Below, one piece after another: positions 1 through 5,041 of a DNA stretch of 5,041 nucleotides. The first letter of the stretch is position 1. Each line of letters starts with the position of its first letter. Both the position numbers and the translations under genes were made by a program. The stretch lies in NCBI GenBank assembly GCA_900313185.1, contig OMQI01000183.1:1-5041 (forward strand). The letters run 5' to 3'. Origin of the DNA: an uncultured Rhodospirillaceae bacterium. GTDB taxonomy: Bacteria > Pseudomonadota > Alphaproteobacteria > RF32 > CAG-239. The notes below the pieces were generated by a model. The model made no database searches and was not told the origin of the DNA. It worked only from the letters and a program-made list of their open reading frames with translations.

Positions 1-1
1 T

Positions 2-541
2 AAGACTGACGGTAACTGGAGTTATTCCGCTGAGAAGCGTGATATCACCACCACAGCTCAGCTCCAGAACTCTAACCAGATTAACGGTTGGAATGCTCTG
101 GATCCGAACAACATTAAGTACACCAGAGATGGTGAAACTTGTGACTTCGGTGCAATTAACTTTGCAGCAGCTGAGAGTGGCCAGAGTGTTGACGTTGCCA
201 GCGATACCGCTACATTGACTACTTATAGCTATTCGGACGATGTAACCATTACTTTTGGTGACAACGTGCAGACAATCTCTGCTCCCGGAACTATCAACGT
301 AGCCAAGGCGAAGACAATTGTAGGTTATGAGATAACCAACCAGACTCTGACAGTGAACCAGAACGACGTTACCGCATCACTGACCTTCATCACGAAGTGG
401 TCAGACGGTAGCGAGGATAGCGAGAATATCAGCAAGGTATTTGCTCGTAATTTCCAGGTTCTGACCAACTGGAGTTCAGAAGAGGAGAATGCTAACCAGA
501 GCACAGGTTCTGCCAGCGTAACCTTAAAGAACACGGAGAAC
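2..541 (+). repeat. 180-residue protein repeat, complete unit
   Basis: This 540-base unit runs from one KTDG.WSY motif to the next, in the same frame. Its first 101 codons are matched by the next copy. Its last 79 codons, including the IVGYEITNQTLTV and FQVLTNWSS segments, have no counterpart in the visible part of the next copy. The left boundary is arbitrary because the window cuts the gene; the repeat phase may begin elsewhere. Confidence 0.75.
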
Positions 542-1324
542 AAGACAGACGGTGACTGGAGCTATGCTCGCGAGACTCGCAGTATCAGCACCACAGCTAC
601 TCTGAACGGTTCTTCTCAGAACAATGGTTGGGAGTCAATTGATCCTAACAATATCGTTTTCAGCCGTAACGGTAAGACACACGATTTTGGTGCCATTTCG
701 TTCTCAGCCAATGAGACGGGTGCCAGCGTGGACAAGAAGAGCGAGACAAGTGAGCTGACAGTTTATGACTACACTGATAACATCAGCGTATCATTCGGCA
801 GCAACAGCTTTGCTTCTTCTGCTCCCGGTCAGATTAAGGTTGCCGCTCCATGGAATCCTGACTTTGACCACGGCAAGTTCACCGGTTGTGTGTTTACAAC
901 TGCTCGCAATGAACAGAGAAATACTTGGGTTTATATTGCCAGCATTCACTTCGAAAAGGGTACCCTTCCTGTTGTAATCCGTCAGGATGCCAACAAGCCG
1001 GAAGTAAACGAGGCCTACTTTGAGACGAATACTGACAGCCGCCTGAATTCAGGAACATGGATTCCGTCATGGGGCAAGTGGATTAACACCATTGCAACCG
1101 ACAGTCCTGACCTGATGCAGTGGGATACCACCGAGGGTGCCAATGCCGATAATATGGCCTATCCTACAGCTACGGCTTGGGGTTGGGACTACGGCTACAC
1201 CGTCAGCGGACATCCTTCTGTCACCACAGATAAGTTCAGTGCATCTATCAGCAATGATGGTTATGTTCTGACTATCTATAAGGGCGATAAGGTCTTTGCA
1301 ACCTACAAGGCCGCAAAGCACTAA
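2..1324 (+). CDS. Large repeat-containing beta-rich protein, C-terminal part (5' truncated); likely surface or virion fibre-like
   Basis: The frame is open from the left edge, so the true start lies outside the window; the first in-frame ATG at 215 is internal to a repeat and is not the start. The visible part is 440 residues. Residues 1-180 form one repeat unit and residues 181-281 match the first 101 residues of that unit without gaps, at roughly 55% identity. Shared landmarks are KTDG.WSY, NGW, DPNNI, DFGAI and SAPG. From about residue 283 the sequence is unique and rich in Trp and Gly (GTWIPSWGKW, AWGWDYGY), and it ends in a short Lys-rich tail. Alternating polar and hydrophobic residues, high Ser/Thr/Asn/Asp and only two Cys suggest stacked Ig-like beta domains. 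No membrane segment or LPXTG-like anchor is visible. All 22 Lys codons are AAG and all 14 Gln codons are CAG, unlike the genes downstream. I do not recognise the family. A secreted adhesin or phage tail/fibre protein is an inference from architecture only. Confidence 0.75.
   Translation, partial: KTDGNWSYSAEKRDITTTAQLQNSNQINGWNALDPNNIKYTRDGETCDFGAINFAAAESGQSVDVASDTATLTTYSYSDDVTITFGDNVQTISAPGTINVAKAKTIVGYEITNQTLTVNQNDVTASLTFITKWSDGSEDSENISKVFARNFQVLTNWSSEEENANQSTGSASVTLKNTENKTDGDWSYARETRSISTTATLNGSSQNNGWESIDPNNIVFSRNGKTHDFGAISFSANETGASVDKKSETSELTVYDYTDNISVSFGSNSFASSAPGQIKVAAPWNPDFDHGKFTGCVFTTARNEQRNTWVYIASIHFEKGTLPVVIRQDANKPEVNEAYFETNTDSRLNSGTWIPSWGKWINTIATDSPDLMQWDTTEGANADNMAYPTATAWGWDYGYTVSGHPSVTTDKFSASISNDGYVLTIYKGDKVFATYKAAKH
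542..844 (+). repeat. Second, partial copy of the 180-residue repeat
   Basis: Codons 1-101 of this copy align without gaps to codons 1-101 of the unit starting at 2, with about 55 identical residues. Identity is spread along the alignment and not confined to one motif, which points to an old, diverged duplication and not a recent one. Similarity stops just after SAPGQIKVA, where the unique C-terminal domain takes over. Confidence 0.75.
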
Positions 1325-1355
1325 AAAACAAAAAAATCTGAGCGAAATACTATAG

Positions 1356-1401
1356 AAAACAGCGACTTCCTGAAAATGGAAGCCGCTGTTTTTTTGTTTT
1401 T
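1356..1401 (+). terminator. Rho-independent terminator after the repeat-protein gene
   Basis: Arms AACAGCGACTTCC (1358-1370) and GGAAGCCGCTGTT (1378-1390) form a 13-pair stem with a single A-C mismatch around a 7-base loop. A T-rich tract interrupted by one G follows at once. The hairpin starts about 34 bases after the stop codon and separates the repeat gene from nagAB. Confidence 0.88.
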
Positions 1402-1402
1402 G

Positions 1403-1437
1403 TTGCTAACTTATTCTTAAAACTTAAGGTTTATACT
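1403..1437 (+). promoter_or_regulatory. Possible nagAB promoter
   Basis: A good -10-like hexamer TATACT lies at 1432-1437, between the upstream terminator and the nagA ribosome site. The -35 is unclear: TTATTC (1411-1416, 15-base spacer) is weak, and TTGCTA (1403-1408) is too far away at 23 bases. Initiation near 1444 would leave a very short leader. A promoter is expected here because the hairpin upstream should block read-through; the exact hexamers are a guess. Confidence 0.35.
1418..1433 (+). promoter_or_regulatory. Imperfect palindrome, candidate operator for nagAB
   Basis: The 16 bases TAAAACTTAAGGTTTA form an inverted repeat in which 7 of 8 base pairs match, centred on CTTAAG. It overlaps the start of the TATACT -10-like box, where a bound repressor would block initiation. 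It does not look like a NagC or NagR/DasR consensus that I know. AT-rich DNA gives such palindromes by chance, so this is tentative. Confidence 0.25.
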
Positions 1438-1447
1438 ATCCCCAAAC

Positions 1448-1453
1448 GGAGAG
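1448..1453 (+). promoter_or_regulatory. Ribosome binding site of nagA
   Basis: GGAGAG precedes the ATG at 1458, with 6 bases between GGAG and the start codon. It supports this start over the internal Met codons at nagA residues 18-19. Confidence 0.7.
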
Positions 1454-1457
1454 TGAA

Positions 1458-2639
1458 ATGGTTGCAGCTGTTTGTATTCATAACGCCACGGTTTTTAACG
1501 GTTATTCAATGATGAAAAACTGTGCGGTGTTGATTAAGCAAAATAAAATAGTGGACGTATTTAATGAAGGGCGTATGGCTAAAAAAATATTTAAGGCCGA
1601 CACCTATTTTATTGATGCCAAAGGAGCGTATGTGGCTCCCGGCTTTATTGACACTCATATTCACGGTATTGGCGGTTATGGTACGGAAGATTGTTCCGTA
1701 AAATCTATTTTGAAAATGTCGGAGATATTGCTCAAGTACGGCGTAACTTCTTTTATTCCGACATTGTATGCTACTCCGAAAGCAAAATTGCTTAAAGCCG
1801 TTAAAACTATTTCCAAAGCTATGGGACAAGAAAAAGGAGCACGCATTTTGGGTATGCATCTGGAGGGCCCTTTTATTTCTCCTGACAGATTGGGTGTGCA
1901 ATCTCCGGAAGCACTAAGTCCGGTAGACTTGAACTATATGGAAGAGCTTTGGCAGGCTTCCGAAGGACATATTGTTAATATGACCGTAGCACCGGAACTG
2001 AAAAATATGCGAGAATTGGCCTTGTATTGCCTGTCTAAAGGAATAGTGTTGCAGGCCGGACATTCTAATGCCACTTATGAGCAAATGATTGAGGGGATGC
2101 AGGCACGAATCATGCACGTTACGCATTTATTTAATGCAATGAGCCGTATGCATCATCGAGATCCGGGGTTGGTAGGAACAGTGTTTATTCATCCGGAACT
2201 TTCTTGCGAGATTATTGCTGATGGTATTCATATCAATCCGGAAATCATCAAGTTTTTGCTTACTTGTAAGTCGCTTGATAAGGTGGTGTTGGTAACCGAT
2301 TCGTTGAAACCTACCAAACAAAAGAAAAAACCGCTGATTGCCAATGGTGAAGAAGTTTATTTGGATAAGTGTTTTTATCGCAAATCGGATAATGCGATTG
2401 CCGGCTCTGCTTTAACAATGGTGGACAGTGTTCGTAATATTGTTTCTTACGGATTTCACGTCGAGCAAGCTGTGCATATGGCTGCTACCAATCCGGCGCG
2501 AATTATGAAACAAGATCATTTGGGGGTTATAGCTCCGGGGTACGATGCCGATATTGTTATTTTAAGTGAAAAATTAAGTGTTTTGTATACGATTATTCAA
2601 GGTAAAATATTTTGTAAAGGAAAAAGAGTATGCGTGTAA
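1458..2639 (+). CDS. nagA: N-acetylglucosamine-6-phosphate deacetylase
   Basis: NagA hydrolyses N-acetylglucosamine-6-phosphate to glucosamine-6-phosphate and acetate in the cytoplasm, the first committed step of GlcNAc breakdown and a step in amino-sugar recycling. The 393-residue length fits the family (about 380-400). Visible amidohydrolase-fold motifs in order are: PGFIDTHIHG with the metal-type HxH pair H67/H69; HLEGPF with the metal ligand E136; GHSNAT with H202; THLFNAM with H223; ADGIHI with H258 for substrate; VTDS with the catalytic acid D281; AGSALTM at 315-321; and the C-terminal NPARIM...LGVIAPGYDADIVIL block typical of this superfamily. All expected catalytic positions are present. 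The HxH pair is as in Bacillus-type NagA; E. coli NagA has Gln and Asn there. The start is supported by a ribosome site and by N-terminal length. The last 10 bases overlap nagB, so the two are translationally linked. Codon use is A/T-leaning (25 of 33 Lys are AAA), unlike the gene upstream. Confidence 0.96.
   Translation: MVAAVCIHNATVFNGYSMMKNCAVLIKQNKIVDVFNEGRMAKKIFKADTYFIDAKGAYVAPGFIDTHIHGIGGYGTEDCSVKSILKMSEILLKYGVTSFIPTLYATPKAKLLKAVKTISKAMGQEKGARILGMHLEGPFISPDRLGVQSPEALSPVDLNYMEELWQASEGHIVNMTVAPELKNMRELALYCLSKGIVLQAGHSNATYEQMIEGMQARIMHVTHLFNAMSRMHHRDPGLVGTVFIHPELSCEIIADGIHINPEIIKFLLTCKSLDKVVLVTDSLKPTKQKKKPLIANGEEVYLDKCFYRKSDNAIAGSALTMVDSVRNIVSYGFHVEQAVHMAATNPARIMKQDHLGVIAPGYDADIVILSEKLSVLYTIIQGKIFCKGKRVCV
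2616..2621 (+). promoter_or_regulatory. Ribosome binding site of nagB, inside nagA
   Basis: AAAGGA lies 8 bases before the ATG at 2630, within the last codons of nagA. It fixes the nagB start and suggests coupled translation of the two genes. Confidence 0.65.
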
Positions 2640-3421
2640 TAATTAAAGAAAACAGTGATAATGTATCTAAATGGGCAGCAGATTATGTTGCCTACAGAAT
2701 TAATCACTTTAAACCGACCAAAGGACGCCCGTTTGTTTTAGGTCTGCCCACCGGTTCGACACCGCTCGGAATGTATGCCGAGCTGATAAAATTGTATAAG
2801 GCAGGTAAATTATCTTTTGAAAATGTGGTAACCTTTAATATGGACGAGTATATTGGTTTAGATGCCACGCATCCTCAAAGTTATCATTATTTTATGCAGG
2901 AAAATTTCTTTAAATACATAAATATTAAGCCGCAAAATATCCACATCTTGAACGGTATGACCAAAGATTTTGCCAAAGAATGTCGCGAATATGAGCGCGC
3001 CATGCGTAATGCCGGCGGTGTGCATCTGTTTATCGGCGGCGTCGGTGTTGACGGACATATCGCCTTTAATGAGCCGTTTTCATCATTGGAATCGCGTACC
3101 AGAGTAAAAACCCTGACCGAAAGCACCATTAAGGCCAATTCCCGCTTTTTTGATAATGACCTTTCCAAAGTACCGACCATGGCTCTGACTGTGGGTGTTG
3201 GAACGATTATGGACGCCGAAGAAGTTATGATTATAGCCACCGGAGCTAACAAGGCAACCGCCTTAAAACATGGTATCGAAGGAGCTTTGAGCCATGTTTG
3301 GACCATTTCGGCTTTGCAAAGACATCGCCACGGTATTATTGTTTGCGACAGAGAAGCGGTTAAAGAGCTTTCTGTCGAAACGATTGATTACTTTACCGAT
3401 ATTGAGAAGAATAATTACTAA
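2630..3421 (+). CDS. nagB: Glucosamine-6-phosphate deaminase
   Basis: NagB converts glucosamine-6-phosphate to fructose-6-phosphate and ammonia in the cytoplasm, delivering amino-sugar carbon to glycolysis. The protein has 263 residues, against 266 in E. coli, and the numbering runs in register from Met1. Visible blocks are the phosphate-binding LGLPTGSTP (residues 38-46), FNMDEY with the proton-transfer base D72, and GGVGVDGHIAFNEP with D141, H143 and E148 of the ring-opening site. SRFFDND and ALTVGVGT are also intact. The known E. coli allosteric-site positions are kept as well (Y121, S151, R158, K160, Y254), so activation by GlcNAc-6-phosphate, the NagA substrate, is likely. The start overlaps the end of nagA by 10 bases and has its own ribosome site. 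A terminator follows 12 bases after the stop. The alternative, a 6-phosphogluconolactonase of the same fold, is excluded by these motifs. Confidence 0.97.
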   Translation: MRVIIKENSDNVSKWAADYVAYRINHFKPTKGRPFVLGLPTGSTPLGMYAELIKLYKAGKLSFENVVTFNMDEYIGLDATHPQSYHYFMQENFFKYINIKPQNIHILNGMTKDFAKECREYERAMRNAGGVHLFIGGVGVDGHIAFNEPFSSLESRTRVKTLTESTIKANSRFFDNDLSKVPTMALTVGVGTIMDAEEVMIIATGANKATALKHGIEGALSHVWTISALQRHRHGIIVCDREAVKELSVETIDYFTDIEKNNY

Positions 3422-3433
3422 CCATCTTTTTAT

Positions 3434-3467
3434 AAAAAAACGTCTGCTTAAATGCAGACGTTTTTTT
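3434..3467. terminator. Bidirectional terminator between convergent genes
   Basis: A perfect 7-base-pair GC-containing stem CGTCTGC / GCAGACG (3441-3447 and 3454-3460) encloses the loop TTAAAT. It is flanked by seven A on the left and seven T on the right. Either strand therefore reads as hairpin plus T tract. It sits between the nagB stop and the end of the minus-strand gene, in a gap of only 59 bases, and probably serves both. Confidence 0.92.
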
Positions 3468-3480
3468 GCCTCTTTTATAT

Positions 3481-5041
3481 TTATACAATCCCTATTAATG
3501 TTTGTTTGAGATTTTCGGCAATATCAAGCTTGTAATAATTTTTATTTGATACGTTTTGCGGGAAATATTCCATAATATCAAGCGCAAAAATACTTGACTG
3601 TTGGTTTATGAAATCTCTGCTCAAATTTATGGTATCGGAATTTGACAGCAGGTACTCCTTGTATTTGGCAATGGCTTCTTTAGCTTCGTTGATGAAGTTG
3701 TTTTGCTCGCCGAATACACGGGTAAACGCAAAGATTATCATCGGCATCAGCATAATCAAAAACGAGGTAAGCGGTCCGATGTAGATACTGCTGAACAACC
3801 ATACCACTACCAATGAAATCAGCGAAAACAGCTTTACCGGAATTGATACATACCAATGTTTATAGTGATGCCGCAGAATCCAAATGTAAAAGCTGTAAAG
3901 CAAGGTTGTCGCCAATAAAATAATCAGCGTCTGGGCAAAATTTATGCTGATGTAAGAAATAAATATCTCGGTCAGGAGCAACATGATACAACTGAAAATC
4001 ACATAGCTTATATTGTGAATCAGGCGATATTTCTTAATTTGTTTGGCGTTTCTTTTAGAGAGTAAATTATTGACTTTTTTCAAAATAACGCTGTTGGTCT
4101 TATTTATTTCCAAATCAATATGATTTTTCGGAAACATTGTTTTAAGAGCTTTAATTTCATGTTTTTGCAGTTTTGCACCGTTAATGTTTCGGCGATGTAA
4201 AAACAGACGATTATCACTTTGGGTAATATCTATGGTGTTCTTACGATACAAATCGAGCAGTTGTGCCACAAAGGCCGTGCGATCATATCTGCCGACCGAG
4301 ATACTACGCATCAAGGCCCCGTTATACGACGGATTATATCTATTGTTCTTTCGTTCTTTTTTCAGCCCGATGAGCGACAGTAAGAAAGACCCTAAGATGG
4401 CTATAAGGCCTAAGACTGAATAAGCAATGTTTCCCCAATTTGTTAAAAAGTTTGAAAAGTTCTTGTCAAAATCCACAATAAACACGTTTTTATTCATTTC
4501 GGCAAACAGATTAACCGTTTCATTATTGAGGATAGGGGTATTGCTCGAAAAAGCTACCGTATTTTGGGCAAAGCGGAATATGTTGGTTCTGCGGTCGGTG
4601 AAAGATTTTTCCGCGCCTATAAGACTGAACGCATTATCAAAACTGTGTCCGGCCGGCAGTGTAATAATAGCATTTGCCGAAGTAATAACTGCATTTATTG
4701 GAGAACCGACCAGATTCCAACTTAATAATACTTCATTTTCGTCACGCACCAGTTTATTGTTTACCATATACTTAAATACATAAGTATAAATTCCCGGTTC
4801 CAAGCGTTGATTATATTTAGGTTTAAGTACGATATTGTTGCCGATTTCTTCGGCTGTATAAGGTACGACTGTGCCATTGACGGTCACGTTATCCAATATA
4901 AATTCCGTACGTTGATTGTCGGCATTATACTTAGGAAATACGCGTTGCAGAGCATTGGCAAACTTTTTGCCGTCAGCGACTATTACGATGGTATCTTCGA
5001 CTTTAACATAACCGTTGGCCTGAATATCTATATAGCTTAAA
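3481..5041 (-). CDS. DUF2207 domain membrane protein, N terminus cut by the window edge
   Basis: The minus-strand frame is open from the right edge to the TAA at 3481-3483, giving 519 visible residues. The first are LSYIDIQANGYVKVEDTIVI, which match the usual start of the DUF2207 extracytoplasmic domain, so probably only a signal peptide and a few residues are missing. Numbering from the first visible residue, about 1-200 form the beta-rich extracytoplasmic domain. A membrane helix follows at about 202-226, ending in a Lys/Arg-rich turn (KKERKNNR). A cytoplasmic segment comes next, with YNPSYNGALMRSIS and the helical AFVAQLLDLYRKNTIDI, the part that precedes the second membrane region in this family. 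Four further hydrophobic helices lie at about 344-364, 367-389, 401-419 and 421-441. The tail holds an amphipathic EAKEAIAKYKEYLL stretch. The biochemical role of the family is unknown. A TTG at 4896 is internal, since family sequence continues upstream of it. The gene converges on nagB; no functional link to it is visible. Confidence 0.82.
   Translation of the reverse strand, partial: LSYIDIQANGYVKVEDTIVIVADGKKFANALQRVFPKYNADNQRTEFILDNVTVNGTVVPYTAEEIGNNIVLKPKYNQRLEPGIYTYVFKYMVNNKLVRDENEVLLSWNLVGSPINAVITSANAIITLPAGHSFDNAFSLIGAEKSFTDRRTNIFRFAQNTVAFSSNTPILNNETVNLFAEMNKNVFIVDFDKNFSNFLTNWGNIAYSVLGLIAILGSFLLSLIGLKKERKNNRYNPSYNGALMRSISVGRYDRTAFVAQLLDLYRKNTIDITQSDNRLFLHRRNINGAKLQKHEIKALKTMFPKNHIDLEINKTNSVILKKVNNLLSKRNAKQIKKYRLIHNISYVIFSCIMLLLTEIFISYISINFAQTLIILLATTLLYSFYIWILRHHYKHWYVSIPVKLFSLISLVVVWLFSSIYIGPLTSFLIMLMPMIIFAFTRVFGEQNNFINEAKEAIAKYKEYLLSNSDTINLSRDFINQQSSIFALDIMEYFPQNVSNKNYYKLDIAENLKQTLIGIV

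Noticed and set aside
215..217. ATG as the start of the first gene
   Set aside because: The frame is open to the left edge and the upstream codons encode the first part of the same repeat that recurs at 542, so this Met is internal.
325..1321. Other-frame ORFs inside the repeat gene (325-543 -, 765-977 +, 1067-1321 -)
   Set aside because: They lie wholly within the repeat gene, have no ribosome site or family resemblance, and the sense frame is supported by the protein-level repeat.
1324..1336. A-rich stretch after the first stop codon as a separate element
   Set aside because: It is a simple low-complexity run beside a terminator, without a repeat partner or stem of its own.
1391..1457. 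Riboswitch or glmS-like ribozyme before nagA
   Set aside because: Only about 65 bases separate the terminator tail from the start codon, too little for a glmS-type element, and I see no conserved riboswitch core.
1506..3306. Antisense ORFs within nagA and nagB
   Set aside because: They are shadows of strongly recognised enzymes on the plus strand, with unlikely composition and no start signals.
4894..4896. TTG as the start of the minus-strand gene
   Set aside because: The frame continues without a stop to the window edge, and the extra 48 residues fit the beginning of the DUF2207 domain.
4184..5040. Plus-strand ORFs opposite the DUF2207 gene
   Set aside because: The minus-strand frame is continuous and matches a known domain layout; the plus-strand ORFs are short, overlap it fully and show no recognisable motif.

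Overview
The window suggests a Gram-negative-type, moderately AT-rich bacterial genome, or a metagenome contig. It holds four protein genes and no RNA gene, CRISPR array or insertion sequence that I can see. I cannot place the organism. NagB carries the full set of E. coli-type allosteric residues, NagA has a Bacillus-type HxH metal site, and the third recognisable family (DUF2207) is very widespread. The first gene has a codon usage sharply different from the rest, so the window may join two kinds of DNA.

Layout. Positions 2-1324 (+) hold the 3' end of a large gene for a repetitive, beta-rich, Ser/Thr/Asn-rich protein, open at the left edge. About one and a half copies of a 180-residue repeat are visible, followed by a unique Trp-rich C-terminal domain. 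It ends at a strong hairpin terminator (1356-1401). A short promoter and operator-like stretch (about 1403-1440) follows. Next comes a two-gene operon: nagA (1458-2639) and nagB (2630-3421), which overlap by 10 bases. A short symmetrical hairpin flanked by A and T runs (3434-3467) sits between nagB and the convergent gene, and can end transcription from both sides. The rest (3481-5041, -) is a DUF2207 membrane protein gene that lacks only its extreme 5' end at the right edge.

Function. NagA removes the acetyl group from N-acetylglucosamine-6-phosphate. NagB then converts glucosamine-6-phosphate to fructose-6-phosphate plus ammonia. Together they feed amino sugars (cell-wall recycling, chitin or mucin sugars) into glycolysis. 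No transporter, kinase or regulator for this pathway lies in the window. Neither the repeat protein nor the DUF2207 protein has a visible functional link to amino-sugar use.

The best candidates for novelty are the repeat protein and the abrupt codon-usage change between it and nagA. I see no convincing new multi-gene system here.
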